From assembly GCF_947492715.1 (NCBI RefSeq), contig NZ_CANLNS010000001.1, forward strand, positions 744,001 to 808,000: a stretch of 64,000 nt of DNA. The letters run 5' to 3'. The notes below the pieces were generated by a model. The model saw nothing but the letters and a program-made list of their open reading frames with translations. It made no database searches and had not been told where the DNA came from. The position numbers were made by a program, and so were the translations under genes. Positions 1 through 11,156 of this stretch are shown piece after piece; positions within the stretch are counted from its first letter, which is position 1; every line of letters starts with the position of its first letter. The DNA comes from an uncultured Psychroserpens sp. (GTDB lineage Bacteria; Bacteroidota; Bacteroidia; Flavobacteriales; Flavobacteriaceae).

Positions 1-11
1 AATTCATCCCT

Positions 12-3000
12 ATGAAAAAGAATTACTCCCTAATCTTAATAGCATGCTTATGCTTTGTTATATCAAGTTATAGTCAAATCCTAACTTTTGATTTTAATGG
101 TCTTGCCGGCAACGAAGCTTCAGCTAATTCAAATTTCAATAATGCAAACCTTAGTAATTCAACTATTACAAGAGGAGCTGGTTTAACCGCATCTAATAAT
201 GGAAATAGATTCAATGCAACCTCATGGGCCGTTACCAATATAGCTAATGCTATTTCGGGTAATGATTATATGGAATTTACGATAACGCCTAACGCATCTT
301 ATACATTCGATGTTACAACGATAGATGTAATTTTTCAGCGTTCAGGTACAGGAACCAGAGGTATCGCTTTAAGAAGTTCTCTTGATGGCTATGCTGCTAA
401 TATTGATACTGAAAAAGCAATTACCGATAACACTTCATCTCAATCTTTTACTTTTACAGTTAATCAAACCAACAACGCTGTGGCAGTGACTTACAGAATA
501 TACGGTTGGGCTGAATCTACAGGAGGATCAGGTGGTTTTGAAGGTACGGGAGATGATATTGTCGTTAATGGGTCTGTAAATTCATCATGTACAGATGCTG
601 TTGATTTTGCAAACATTCAGTCGCCTAACACGATGCAAACCATAACCGTTGGAAATACTTTTGACGTATATGCTCAAGTTTACGAGCCAGGAGTTACAGA
701 TACACCGTTTAACCAAGGTGCTGGCATAAATGCTTGGATTGGATATAGCTCTACTAACAATAATCCAAGTTCTGCAGGATGGACTTGGGTACCTGCAACC
801 TACAACAACATTGGAGGTAATAACGATGAATATCAAGCCGATTTAGGTGCCGCAATTACTGTTCCTGGAACATACTATTATGCCAGTCGATTTGAACTTA
901 ATAGCTGTGGCTATGTCTATGGTGGCACTGGAGGTATTTGGAGTAACGACTCTGTAGAATTAGTTGTTGAACCTGATCAAGTTAACTTCTGCAATGTTGA
1001 TTTCCCAAAAACAGCGACCATTACAGTAGGTGACAACCACAATGTATATGCTCAGGCATACGAACCTGGTGTAACCGATTCTGCTGGTCAAGGGGCTAAC
1101 CTCTTAGCGTGGATTGGTTATAATACTACCGATAACAACCCAAGCGTAGGCGCAGGATGGACATGGGTTCCGGCTACGTATGATTCTGACTTTGCAAATA
1201 ACGATCAATATGTTGCTGAAATTGGTTCATCTTTACCCGCTGGAACATATTACTATGCGAGTCGTTTTCAATTGAATGGTAGTGATTATAGTTATGGTGG
1301 AATACAATCTGATAATTTTGGAAATTTCTGGGACGCTACAGTTAACAATTCTGGAATATTAATTATTAATAATCCACCTTTAGCTGATGTCGTTATTACT
1401 GAAATTATGTACAACACGCCAACACCTGGCAATGATTATGAATGGATAGAAATTTGTAACCTTAATGGTACTGCAGAGGATATCAGTAACTATACGGTTG
1501 ACGTTAATGGAATTGTAAGATATACATTCCCTGCAAGTACATCTATACCTGCAAATTCTTGTATTACTGTATTAATTGGGGATGATGGTTCATCTTCTCC
1601 AGAATGTACTTTTACACCAGATTACGGATCACCTTCTGGAACTAATATACTACCAAACAGTCCTTCCGCAGCTGGTGTAGATATTGAACTTGTTGCTTCA
1701 GATGGTGTTTCGATCGCTGATAGCGTAAATTATGATGATGCAGACGGTGCAGATGGCAATGGTGCCTCACTTCATGTCGTAAACGGTACTATAGACAACT
1801 CAAATACAGGAGTCAACTGGCAAGAAGTTATGGATGGTGGTTCTCCTAAATTAAATACGTTAATATCGCCATGTTCTGCTCCTGAAATTCAAATCAAAGA
1901 CAGTTCTGGAGTAGATCAAGCATGTGGGGGCTTTACAATAGATTTCGGATCTCAGGCTATAGGATTTGATACCGACTTAACTTTTGATATAGTAAATGAA
2001 GGTACATTAGATTTGGTTATAACCTCTTTACCTATTGGAGGAACCAATCCTGGAGATTTTTCTATTGTTTCTCCTATAATAACAGTTCCATTGATAATCA
2101 CTTCTGGTAATACACAAACTGTGACTGTACGATTTTCTCCAACAGCTACTGGTAACAGAACTTCTTTTTTAAGAGTTACTAATAATGATGCTAATGAAGC
2201 AGCTTGTAACATTAATTTACAGGGTGTTGGCACAACTCCTATTCCGGATATAGATGTAGAAAGAAACACCTTTGCTACGATACCAGATGGATCTCCAGCT
2301 GATAATGGCTTCAATACTATTTTTGCTCAAACTCCGGTTAATAGTACCTCACTTCCAAAAACTTATTATATTAGAAATGAAGGCACAGCAGATTTAAATG
2401 TAACAAGTATCAGTTTAAGTACAGATACTAATTTTAATTTAGTTGGGCTTCCAACGCTTCCATTCACGCTTTCTCCTTCAGATTCACCAGTTTCATTTGA
2501 AGTTGAGTTTGCTCCTATTAATCCCGTAGGCACCAAAACTGATGAAGTAATTATACTAAGTAATGATCCTGACACGTCTGAAGCCACATATACATTTCGA
2601 GTTCAAGGAGATGCAACATGCTCTACTACAAGCATATCTTTATTTCCTGAATCTGGACCAGCTGGTACTATTGTAACGGTTAGCGGAACTGGAAATAATT
2701 TTGATGGCTCTACAACAATTGACTTTGGGGGTAACTCATTACCTGTTACATTTATTGATGCTAACACTTTAGAAGTTACAATTCCTACTGCGTCTGTAAG
2801 TGGGGAAATTTTATTAACAGATAGTGGGTGTACAAGTACCAATTATTTTACAATCATAGATTCTGTATTTGGAGACTGTGAAGGCTCTACTCCTGCGTCA
2901 GATCTAATTTTATATGAGATATATGACGAGAATCCAGGTAATGGTGGAATGGTTACTATTTATAATGGCACGAACTCTATTCAAGACCTTAGCAATTATA

Positions 3001-5510
3001 AAATTTCTAGAACTACTAATTATTCCGACTTAATCAATTTCCCTTATGTTGAAAATTGGTATTTACCATCTGGTAATTTGGCTCCAGGAGAGGTTTTTAG
3101 ATTAAAAATAGGGACAAGTGCATGTTCTGATGCTTTTTATACTACCCCATATAATGAAATCTTTTTTACCGGATTTAACGCTAACGATGGAGTCCAATTA
3201 AGACTTCTTGACAACTCTGTAATTGATGAAGTTTTAACCCCAAATTACACTGGCTATTATATGAAACGTAATGCTGGAACGTTAGATCCTTCAGATCCTT
3301 ACAATGCATCATTTTGGAATACAGATACTTTAACCGCTTCAGAATGCAGAGTAGTAGGTGTTGCACCTTCTTTGACCAACCCTCCTCCTTCGGTAGACAC
3401 GCAGCCATCGTCTATAATGGCTAATTGTAATTCTATCTCTGGGGTTTTCACTTTTACTGCTTCCGAAGGCGTCCCAAATGGATTAAATTTGATTTATTTC
3501 TGGTATTATAATGCGCCTGGAACCTCTACTTGGTTACCAATTCCTAATAGCCCTGTCTATACTTTTGCTAGCAACTCACCTACTCTTACTATTAATAATG
3601 GATATGCTTTAGATGGATACCAATATTATTGTGAAGTTAGAGAAAATTCCACGACCTGTTTTCAGGCAACTGAAGCAGTTCAATTTAGTGTAAATAGTAC
3701 TATTTGGTACAATAACGCTGGGACTCTAGAATGGAGTAATGGCCTTCCAAATATAAACACGGCAGCTATTATAAACGCTAATTATGATACAAGTATTGGA
3801 ACCAACGGTCAAACAAGTTTTGAAGCTTGCCGATTAATTGTGAATACAGGACATACTTTAAGTATTGAAAATAATACTTATGTAAGAGTTCAAAATGATC
3901 TTACTGTTGATGGTGAATTGGTAGTAAAAACTGATGGAGCATTTGTTCAAGTAAATGATGCAGCCGTTGTTGATGGCGCTGTTACAACTACAAGAAGTAA
4001 AATTACTGTAGAAAAAGAAACTGCATTTTTGGCCACTTATCAAGAGTACACGTATTGGAGCTCTCCTGTTTTTGGTGAACTTGTAAATGACGGCCTGTCC
4101 GAAGCCTCTCCAACAAGACGTTTTTGGTATAACGGGCAAAACTTTAGAGACTCTACACAAGAAACGAATAACGATAATACCGCAGTTGCTGGTCAAGATG
4201 ACATTGACGACGATGCAAATGATTGGACGGATGCCTCAGGACCAACTATTGTAATGCAACCTGGTGTAGGTTATGCGTCAACTCATAGTGGAATTGGCTT
4301 TGTTGGTCCAGCGCAATATATTTATACTTTCAATGGACCATTTAATAACGGGGTCATTACTGTTCCTATTTATAGAAATGATGCAGAAACTAACGATAAT
4401 AACTGGAATTTTATAGGCAACCCCTATCCTTCTGCTATCAATGCTGATTTATTTTTAGCTGCCAATGGAAGTATTGACCAAACTGTTGGCGCAACTAGTG
4501 GCGCCATTTTCTTCTGGTCGCATAATACTCCTGCCGATGGAAATACTAATGGTAACGAAGTGCTCAACTATTCTCAAAGTGATTATGCTATTATAAATGG
4601 TACTGGTCAAACGGCTGGTGGGGATATGGTTGTTCCTGATCGCTTTATTCCATCTGGTCAAGGATTCTTTGTATCGATGGATGATGCCGCAACTTCTACT
4701 TCTGCAGGTGGAACCATTAGAACAACAGACATTGTATTTAATAACAGCATGAGGGTTACGGGTAATAACGCGCAATTCTTTAGAACCGCAAGTTCTTCTG
4801 TATACAACAAAATACGATTAAATTTAACATCGGATAATGGTGTTTTCAATCAGATTTTAGTAGGTTATGTAGATGGAGCAACTAACGATTATGACGGCAT
4901 GTACTATGATGCTCATAAAACGTTATCAATTAATGCCAATGCTGTTTTATATTCACTTATCAATGAAACAAGCGATAGGAAATTTGCAATTCAAGGTAAA
5001 GCACCTAGTACATTAACACTTGAGGAAATTATTCCATTAGGTTTCTCTACTATTATTGACGAAGCAACTCTTTATACGTTATCAATTGCCGAATTAGAAG
5101 GTGACTTTATGAATGATAATACAGTTTATCTAAAAGATAACTTACTAAATGTTGTTCATGATTTAAGTTCGAATGACTATGTATTTACTTCAGAGGTTGG
5201 TGAATTTAATGCACGTTTTGAAATTGTATTTCAAGCTGAAGCGTTATCTGTAAGCGAAAACGATATTGACCCTAATGACTTAATTATTGTAGAACAAGGT
5301 GATGGCGATGTGAAATTTTCAGTTGGAAACAACCTAATTATTAAGCACGTTGATATTATAGACACGCTAGGAAGACTAGTGTATGAATTAAACGGAAATA
5401 ACAATGTTGAAGTTTATAACTTATCGCGATTAAGTCAATCTGCATACGTTGCTAGAGTGACACTTTCTAACGGACAAGTAATTACAAAAAAAGCCATAAA
5501 AAGGAAATAA
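12..5510 (+). CDS. Giant multidomain secreted protein with T9SS type A sorting domain
   Basis: 1832-aa secreted protein. It starts with a Sec signal peptide (about residues 1-22). Around residues 190-450 two related segments share a 'VGNTFDVYAQVYEPGVTD'-type phrase. A lamin-tail-like domain ('ITEIMYN...YEWIEICN') sits at about 456-600, two choice-of-anchor-D/ASH-like beta domains at about 640-880, an IPT/TIG-like fold at about 885-950, a second lamin-tail-like segment near 960-1110, and a beta-helical 'NTYVRVQNDLTVDG' region near 1290. The last 85 or so residues end in a T9SS type A sorting domain (NGQVITKKAIKRK), so it should be exported through the outer membrane and anchored or released there. 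No catalytic motif is visible; adhesion or a structural role is an inference. The 11 bases upstream are all the window shows of its promoter side. Confidence 0.85.
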   Translation: MKKNYSLILIACLCFVISSYSQILTFDFNGLAGNEASANSNFNNANLSNSTITRGAGLTASNNGNRFNATSWAVTNIANAISGNDYMEFTITPNASYTFDVTTIDVIFQRSGTGTRGIALRSSLDGYAANIDTEKAITDNTSSQSFTFTVNQTNNAVAVTYRIYGWAESTGGSGGFEGTGDDIVVNGSVNSSCTDAVDFANIQSPNTMQTITVGNTFDVYAQVYEPGVTDTPFNQGAGINAWIGYSSTNNNPSSAGWTWVPATYNNIGGNNDEYQADLGAAITVPGTYYYASRFELNSCGYVYGGTGGIWSNDSVELVVEPDQVNFCNVDFPKTATITVGDNHNVYAQAYEPGVTDSAGQGANLLAWIGYNTTDNNPSVGAGWTWVPATYDSDFANNDQYVAEIGSSLPAGTYYYASRFQLNGSDYSYGGIQSDNFGNFWDATVNNSGILIINNPPLADVVITEIMYNTPTPGNDYEWIEICNLNGTAEDISNYTVDVNGIVRYTFPASTSIPANSCITVLIGDDGSSSPECTFTPDYGSPSGTNILPNSPSAAGVDIELVASDGVSIADSVNYDDADGADGNGASLHVVNGTIDNSNTGVNWQEVMDGGSPKLNTLISPCSAPEIQIKDSSGVDQACGGFTIDFGSQAIGFDTDLTFDIVNEGTLDLVITSLPIGGTNPGDFSIVSPIITVPLIITSGNTQTVTVRFSPTATGNRTSFLRVTNNDANEAACNINLQGVGTTPIPDIDVERNTFATIPDGSPADNGFNTIFAQTPVNSTSLPKTYYIRNEGTADLNVTSISLSTDTNFNLVGLPTLPFTLSPSDSPVSFEVEFAPINPVGTKTDEVIILSNDPDTSEATYTFRVQGDATCSTTSISLFPESGPAGTIVTVSGTGNNFDGSTTIDFGGNSLPVTFIDANTLEVTIPTASVSGEILLTDSGCTSTNYFTIIDSVFGDCEGSTPASDLILYEIYDENPGNGGMVTIYNGTNSIQDLSNYKISRTTNYSDLINFPYVENWYLPSGNLAPGEVFRLKIGTSACSDAFYTTPYNEIFFTGFNANDGVQLRLLDNSVIDEVLTPNYTGYYMKRNAGTLDPSDPYNASFWNTDTLTASECRVVGVAPSLTNPPPSVDTQPSSIMANCNSISGVFTFTASEGVPNGLNLIYFWYYNAPGTSTWLPIPNSPVYTFASNSPTLTINNGYALDGYQYYCEVRENSTTCFQATEAVQFSVNSTIWYNNAGTLEWSNGLPNINTAAIINANYDTSIGTNGQTSFEACRLIVNTGHTLSIENNTYVRVQNDLTVDGELVVKTDGAFVQVNDAAVVDGAVTTTRSKITVEKETAFLATYQEYTYWSSPVFGELVNDGLSEASPTRRFWYNGQNFRDSTQETNNDNTAVAGQDDIDDDANDWTDASGPTIVMQPGVGYASTHSGIGFVGPAQYIYTFNGPFNNGVITVPIYRNDAETNDNNWNFIGNPYPSAINADLFLAANGSIDQTVGATSGAIFFWSHNTPADGNTNGNEVLNYSQSDYAIINGTGQTAGGDMVVPDRFIPSGQGFFVSMDDAATSTSAGGTIRTTDIVFNNSMRVTGNNAQFFRTASSSVYNKIRLNLTSDNGVFNQILVGYVDGATNDYDGMYYDAHKTLSINANAVLYSLINETSDRKFAIQGKAPSTLTLEEIIPLGFSTIIDEATLYTLSIAELEGDFMNDNTVYLKDNLLNVVHDLSSNDYVFTSEVGEFNARFEIVFQAEALSVSENDIDPNDLIIVEQGDGDVKFSVGNNLIIKHVDIIDTLGRLVYELNGNNNVEVYNLSRLSQSAYVARVTLSNGQVITKKAIKRK

Positions 5511-5532
5511 ATTTATTGGCTCACTATAAGAT

Positions 5533-5567
5533 AAAGGTTTTGGTTTATACTAAAACCTTTTTTGTTT
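5533..5567 (+). terminator. Rho-independent terminator after the giant T9SS protein
   Basis: AAAGGTTTT and AAAACCTTT arms flank a short loop and are followed by TTTTGTTTT, 23 bases after the stop codon at 5510. It may also serve the convergent TonB receptor gene that ends at 5575. Confidence 0.75.
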
Positions 5568-5574
5568 TACATGC

Positions 5575-7983
5575 TTACAAACTATATCTGAAGGCTAAAA
5601 TTAGATTTCTTCCAGGAGCCGCTATTCCTGAGGAATACGTTCTGTAACGTTGGTCTGTAATATTCTCTAAAGAAGCAATAATAGTTGTTGCATTAGAAAT
5701 TTTATATTGGGTTCTTAAATTAAATGTATACCAGGCTGGTGCATATGGATTGCCATTTTCGTCCAAGGCATAAATAAAGGTTTTAGAGCGTTCTGATGGC
5801 GCAAATTGACTAAATGATAACTCGTTATTATACTCGGCAAACGCGTCTATTTCAAACTTCTCATTCTGCCAAACAAAATGGGTGTTTCCAAAATTCGGAG
5901 CAATGTGCCTTACTGGTACTTCAATACCGTTCTCATCTTCAGTTCCACCAATAATATTATATTGAGATGTTAACTTTAAACGTTTAGAAAAATTAATTCG
6001 TACGCCAGCTTCAAAACCATAAATCCATGCTTTAGATGCATTTTGAATAGCTTGAACATTACTTAATTCGCCATCATATAAAATTTGAGACTCGCCATTT
6101 AAGGTAAAATCGCGTCGCACTAAAGCATTATCTAAAAAAGTATAATACGTAGCCATATCTACAATAAAAACATCGTCCACATTGAGCCTAAATCCGAGTT
6201 CCCCACCATAAGCATATTCTGGTCTAAGATTAGGATTAGGCACCACAACTGAACCCGGTTCAGAATCAAATACTTTACCAATATCATCAATATTTGGAGC
6301 TCTAAAAGCTGTCGATGCATTAAACTTCCACTGCATCATTTTAGAAGGCATCCAACTTATCCCAGCAGTTCCTGTAACCGCTCCAGAGTTTAGCCTAGTA
6401 CTATTAAATGGAAGGTTTAAGAATTGATTGTTCTCCGTGAAATCTGCTTTAGCAACAATATGATTATAACGCAAACCTGATTGGAATACAAACTTTGAGT
6501 TAGGCTTATATTTAAAACTGGCATATGCTGCGATGGATTGCCAATTTGATCCATCTGGATATCGCGATACAGTTGGTGTATTTGTATTAGCGGCAATATT
6601 GGTTTCTAGTCCATCAGAATTTACCTTGTTATATACATACTCTAAACCATAAAAAAGTTTTGACTTTGTACTTAGTCCTTTTTCCAAGTCAACATTAAGA
6701 GAATAGGCATCTACCATTTCTTCTCTTATATTTCTGATATCAGATTGAAAATCTCTATCGTGTCTACTTTCCTGAAAGTTCTGATAAGCTGCCGTTGCCT
6801 GAATTTTATCATACAGATTAGAACTACTACTTAATTTCGTCACTTGAAAATTACCCATAAACCAGCGTTGAGGGCCATAATTCCATTCGGCCGAGCGCAA
6901 ATTACCGTCAAGATATCTAAGAAGCCTATCATATCTAGAATAAGACGATGTCGTTGAATAATAGAGTCCTAAATCAAAATTCAAATTTTCTTTTGGTTCA
7001 TATCTTACTTTCTGCAAAAAATTAATTTGATCATATCCTGTTGGTGTTTGGATTCGTGGGTTTTCATTTTGAACAACCACATCTTCACCATTAACCGTCT
7101 CAACATATTCCGTCCTCAAATAATCATCAGGACCATGTTTCCCCATTCTTAAATCATCAAAATCGGTATAGCTTATACTACTTAAAAAAGCCCATTTTTT
7201 AAGTCCAAAATTTAGATCTAAATGTCCTGTTTTTTCTTTGTTCGCTGTAGCATATCTCAAAGCGGCATTAGCATTGAAATACAAAGAATCTTTATAAGAC
7301 AGTTGCGGTTTTTGTGTATAAAAACTCATCACACCTCCAATGGCATCACTTCCATAAACGACAGAACCTGCTCCTAGTGTAATTTCGGTATTCTGAATGG
7401 TAAAAGGATCTATAGAAATTACGTTTTGAAGATTCCCTCCTCTAAAAGTTGCATTGTTCATTCTAACCCCATCTACAGTAATTAATAAGCGGTTCGTAGA
7501 AAAACCTCTTATCAGAGGGCTACCGCCTCCTAATTGACTTTTTTGAATATATACATTACCAGTACTCTCAAGAAGATCTGCACTAGTTTGTGGGTTTTCA
7601 AACTGAATATTTTTTGAACTGATATTGACAATAGTTTGAGGAATATCTCGTTTACTTTGTTCAAATTTCGATGCCGAAACAACAACTTCATTCAAATCTT
7701 CAATTCTAGGTGTAAGATATACGGTAAAATCAACACCCAACTGTGTTATTTTTATGGCCTTCTTTTTATATAGTATATTTTGAAGGTAAATTGTTTCGTT
7801 TTCAGTAAACAACTCTAAAGACGCTTTACCATCAATATTAGTAATAACAGACTTATCTTTTTTAAAGTTAAAAATGGCAACTCCAGATATAGGCTCTGTT
7901 GTGCCCTCTTCTAAAACTGTTATTGTTTGAGCCTCGCAGAATAAAAATGAAAAGATTAATAAAACTGAAAGTATATACTTCAT
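5575..7983 (-). CDS. TonB-dependent outer-membrane receptor
   Basis: 802-aa receptor. A signal peptide (residues 1-18) is followed by a CarboxypepD_reg-like beta domain (about 20-95), then a plug domain beginning 'LNEVVVSASKFEQSKRD' with 'GGGSPLIRGFSTNRLLITVDGVRMN' features, and a C-terminal beta-barrel ending in aromatic 'ILAFRYSL'. The plug wording resembles haem, cobalamin or siderophore receptors of the BtuB/CirA type, but the ligand cannot be read from the sequence. The gene precedes recO on the other side of a 5-base gap and runs in the same direction, so the two may be co-transcribed. Confidence 0.88.
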   Translation of the reverse strand: MKYILSVLLIFSFLFCEAQTITVLEEGTTEPISGVAIFNFKKDKSVITNIDGKASLELFTENETIYLQNILYKKKAIKITQLGVDFTVYLTPRIEDLNEVVVSASKFEQSKRDIPQTIVNISSKNIQFENPQTSADLLESTGNVYIQKSQLGGGSPLIRGFSTNRLLITVDGVRMNNATFRGGNLQNVISIDPFTIQNTEITLGAGSVVYGSDAIGGVMSFYTQKPQLSYKDSLYFNANAALRYATANKEKTGHLDLNFGLKKWAFLSSISYTDFDDLRMGKHGPDDYLRTEYVETVNGEDVVVQNENPRIQTPTGYDQINFLQKVRYEPKENLNFDLGLYYSTTSSYSRYDRLLRYLDGNLRSAEWNYGPQRWFMGNFQVTKLSSSSNLYDKIQATAAYQNFQESRHDRDFQSDIRNIREEMVDAYSLNVDLEKGLSTKSKLFYGLEYVYNKVNSDGLETNIAANTNTPTVSRYPDGSNWQSIAAYASFKYKPNSKFVFQSGLRYNHIVAKADFTENNQFLNLPFNSTRLNSGAVTGTAGISWMPSKMMQWKFNASTAFRAPNIDDIGKVFDSEPGSVVVPNPNLRPEYAYGGELGFRLNVDDVFIVDMATYYTFLDNALVRRDFTLNGESQILYDGELSNVQAIQNASKAWIYGFEAGVRINFSKRLKLTSQYNIIGGTEDENGIEVPVRHIAPNFGNTHFVWQNEKFEIDAFAEYNNELSFSQFAPSERSKTFIYALDENGNPYAPAWYTFNLRTQYKISNATTIIASLENITDQRYRTYSSGIAAPGRNLILAFRYSL

Positions 7984-7988
7984 AAATT

Positions 7989-8708
7989 TTAATTAAATAC
8001 CTGATTGAAAATTTCTAAGGATTTCGGTTTTCTAAAACTGCCCAAATGTAATTCAAAATAAAGCAATAGCATAGCCAGAAACGATTGTCTTTGCTTCGAA
8101 TTTAATTTTATATTATCTAATTCATCAAAATTTATGCCTAATAGCTGTTTAAGGATTGTTAAATTTTCGCCAGAAACACTATAGATACCCTCTTTTCTAG
8201 GTTCAAATAAACCATTATTTAAATTGAAATACATATGATTAACATCTGTATTATTAGGATAAAATCCAAGGTGCCTTGTTAGATTTAGCAAAAATAATAA
8301 ATGAAAATTCGAAAATTCATCTTTGGCGTCCAACCAACGAAATGTTGTTTCTAAATAATGGTACAATTGTTTGTTTTCTTCTTCTTCCCTTAATACAGAT
8401 GCTAAAACCTCAGAAAGAAACATCACAATTGAGCTTTTGAGTACATGTGTATGCAAACTGGTGAAGCTATAATCTAAACGTAGGTCTTTGATAGATTGTA
8501 AAGACTGGTTTTCTCTGAAATTTTCTTCAATTTGCAATTGAGACAGCAACTGAAAGTAAGCAACTTTAGAATGTCCTTTTTTTGAATTTAAAACGCCCCT
8601 TATTAAGTAACTCACAACACCTCTATGTAAAGTGAAGCATTTTACAATAAGGTCATTGTCTCTGTATTTGAGTTTAGAGAGGACAATAACTTTCGTTTTA
8701 ATAAGCAT
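7989..8708 (-). CDS. recO: DNA repair protein RecO
   Basis: 239 aa, the usual RecO length. The N-terminal OB-fold segment reads 'KVIVLSKLKYRDNDLIVKCFT' and 'RGVVSYLIRGVLNSKKG', typical of Bacteroidota RecO. In the RecFOR pathway RecO loads RecA onto SSB-coated DNA and anneals strands. The zinc-finger cysteines of some RecO proteins are absent, as is common in this phylum. It sits between porZ-like and the TonB receptor gene, all minus strand with short gaps. The recO-porZ adjacency is common in this group as far as I recall. Confidence 0.9.
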   Translation of the reverse strand: MLIKTKVIVLSKLKYRDNDLIVKCFTLHRGVVSYLIRGVLNSKKGHSKVAYFQLLSQLQIEENFRENQSLQSIKDLRLDYSFTSLHTHVLKSSIVMFLSEVLASVLREEEENKQLYHYLETTFRWLDAKDEFSNFHLLFLLNLTRHLGFYPNNTDVNHMYFNLNNGLFEPRKEGIYSVSGENLTILKQLLGINFDELDNIKLNSKQRQSFLAMLLLYFELHLGSFRKPKSLEIFNQVFN

Positions 8709-8719
8709 TATAGTATTTG

Positions 8720-11086
8720 TTATCTAACAATTAAGAGCTTTAAAACTTTGGTTTCAAATGAATCTAAATCAGAGATTAAGAGTAAATAAACCCCTGATGC
8801 AACAACATTTCCTCTTAAGTTCTTGCCATTCCATATGCCAGTACCACCATCAATGGCAAAATTGTAGTTAGAGGACCTTTGATTCACTCTAGATTGGGCT
8901 TCGGCAACGAGATTACCTTCGATATCTGTAATTTTGACATTGACATTTTCGGTTAACCCTGAAATTTTAATGCCTTTATTAATGTCATTTAAATTATCAA
9001 AACCTAAAATATTATATTCTGGTCTCACAGGGTTTGGATAGACAAAAGCTTCTTCTAAGTCTTCTTTAGGTTTTGTTCCCCCAGAAGAAAACGACACCAA
9101 CCCTTTAATAGTTGCTATATACACTTTCCCAGATTCGGGATCAATAGATATGTCTGTAATTGTATTGGATGGCAAGGGCGAATTATCTGTTGTAAACTGA
9201 AATATAGTTTCTTGTCCATCTGGTGAAAAATAAAAAATACCCGAATCTAAAGTACCAACCCATTTATTATCTGAACCATCAACTTTAATATCTGTGATGA
9301 ACTGATTTGACAGTAATTCTGTTGGTATGCCATTTTCCAAAATAACAATTTCATTAACTCTTGGGTCAGGATCATCAATAAAATTAGACGTATTAAACAG
9401 CACTCTCAAACCTTTACTTGTTCCAATCCAAAGTTGATTTCGGCTATCAAGTGCTAGGGCTCTAACTTGTGCAGATGGCATATTCTGTTCTTCGCTAAAG
9501 ACATTATTTATTTGTTGTGTATCGGTATTATAACCTATTACTCCATTTAAGTAAGCCGCAATCCATTTCACACCACCACTTCCAACAACGACGTCGGAAA
9601 AGCCTTGATCACCATTTAAAGCGTCTGGCAAAAGCTCTGAAAAACTATAGCCTTGCCATTGATTGGTAGCTGGGTCATACGATTTTAGAGCACGGTCTAC
9701 CTTGGCCGTTACCGTCCACATGATCCCATTTCTATCAAATACAGATCCCGCTTGACGAATACTTACAAAAGTTGGGACTGGTGGAAATATTAACGACTCT
9801 AATCCACTATTATTTTCATTTAAAAGCACAGTTGGTTCTTCATTGTTAATTTCAACAATACCATTTTGAAATGAGCTTATAAAAACTTGAGAGGGGTTAA
9901 AGGGGTTTATAGCAATGTCACATAAATTTCTAGCACCAAACAAACTATCAAAAGGAATATTATTCCATTCTTCATTTCTAAAAACACTAACACCTCTGGT
10001 TCTAAAAGGACTTGGATTAAAGGATGTATTATAGTCTCCATATGTAACCCATAACTGACCATTTTCGGCTTGTAACTTAAAGGCATCATTTCTTAAAGGA
10101 CCTTGCGGAAGAATAGTTTCGTATTCACCTGGTGTATTTTCGATGGTTTTCAAAACACCAGAACCATTTGTGCCTATATAAATATCGCCTTCAAGAACTG
10201 TGGCTGATGTAAAATCTGTATCAAAGTTTTCATTTGTAGAAGCACTTTCAATTTGAATAAAATTTTCATCATATACGAAAACAGTCTCTGTTAGCGTAAC
10301 CACCAAGTTATCGTTTATAGATCTTACATCTTCTGGGGTATCCGAAAATGTGAATACCGGATTTAAATTGTCGTTTACAATGTCATGAATAATGTTATTA
10401 GATTGAACCGTATAAAATTTACTCCCTACGGCCTGAATTGCAATATACTCACCAAAAGCGATTGTAGTCCACTGTTGGAAATCTATTAAGTTTGGATTAT
10501 CTAAAGATGCTTTCCTAATACCACTATTAGAACCGCATGCGACATATATCGAATTATTAAAAACTGTTGTTTGATTTACACTAATTTGACTACCTCCATC
10601 TCCAATAAAATAACTATCGCCAAACTGCAGCTCATTTAAGTCATATACAGAAATCCCATAATCTGTAGCAATATATAAAAGGCCATCATGTTCATTAAAA
10701 TGATTTATTCCTTTTAATGTTGGAGAAATAGATTCCTTTTCAAGAATATCTACAACAGATAGTATATCTGAATCCCCCTCAAAAATGATTTCCATTAAAC
10801 CATTCTCATATCCAACAATTAATAAATCGAAATCATCACTATATTGTATAGTCGATATGGTTTCACCAGATAAGCCATCAATAGTTGTGATGGTTTCTAT
10901 TTCATTTGTAAATACATCATAACTAAAAATAGCGTTCTCTGAAGCCGCAAAAATTTTATCATTACCTTGAGTAACATCTTTCACATTAAAAAAAGAAAAA
11001 TACCCTTCCCAAAGTAAAGAAAAGTCCTGCGAAAAACTTTTAAATGAGATTAAGGCTAAAAGGATAAATACTATTCTTTTAAACAT
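8720..11086 (-). CDS. porZ: PorZ-like T9SS propeller protein
   Basis: 788 aa when started at the second Met (11086), which gives a clean signal peptide 'MFKRIVFILLALISFKSFSQ'; an upstream Met at 11104 adds six residues. The body is a series of two-component-regulator-propeller repeats ('YIATDYGISVYDLNELQF', 'LWIGTSKGLRVLFN', 'VYIATIKGLVSFSSGG'). It ends with a T9SS-type sorting domain from about residue 690 ('EAFVYPNPVRPEYN'). PorZ of Porphyromonas gingivalis has this architecture and works in the surface attachment complex that links T9SS cargo to LPS. The assignment rests on architecture, length and gene neighbourhood; a generic propeller protein is the alternative. Confidence 0.7.
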   Translation of the reverse strand: MFKRIVFILLALISFKSFSQDFSLLWEGYFSFFNVKDVTQGNDKIFAASENAIFSYDVFTNEIETITTIDGLSGETISTIQYSDDFDLLIVGYENGLMEIIFEGDSDILSVVDILEKESISPTLKGINHFNEHDGLLYIATDYGISVYDLNELQFGDSYFIGDGGSQISVNQTTVFNNSIYVACGSNSGIRKASLDNPNLIDFQQWTTIAFGEYIAIQAVGSKFYTVQSNNIIHDIVNDNLNPVFTFSDTPEDVRSINDNLVVTLTETVFVYDENFIQIESASTNENFDTDFTSATVLEGDIYIGTNGSGVLKTIENTPGEYETILPQGPLRNDAFKLQAENGQLWVTYGDYNTSFNPSPFRTRGVSVFRNEEWNNIPFDSLFGARNLCDIAINPFNPSQVFISSFQNGIVEINNEEPTVLLNENNSGLESLIFPPVPTFVSIRQAGSVFDRNGIMWTVTAKVDRALKSYDPATNQWQGYSFSELLPDALNGDQGFSDVVVGSGGVKWIAAYLNGVIGYNTDTQQINNVFSEEQNMPSAQVRALALDSRNQLWIGTSKGLRVLFNTSNFIDDPDPRVNEIVILENGIPTELLSNQFITDIKVDGSDNKWVGTLDSGIFYFSPDGQETIFQFTTDNSPLPSNTITDISIDPESGKVYIATIKGLVSFSSGGTKPKEDLEEAFVYPNPVRPEYNILGFDNLNDINKGIKISGLTENVNVKITDIEGNLVAEAQSRVNQRSSNYNFAIDGGTGIWNGKNLRGNVVASGVYLLLISDLDSFETKVLKLLIVR

Positions 11087-11156
11087 ATCAATTATTTTTA
11101 TCAAATATATTTATATCTAACGACATTTTCTCAAATATCATATAACCATGGTAAAT

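Noticed and set aside
1952-2842. Several antisense frames inside the giant T9SS protein
   Set aside because: Low-complexity Val/Ser-rich translations lying wholly within a clear gene; shadows.
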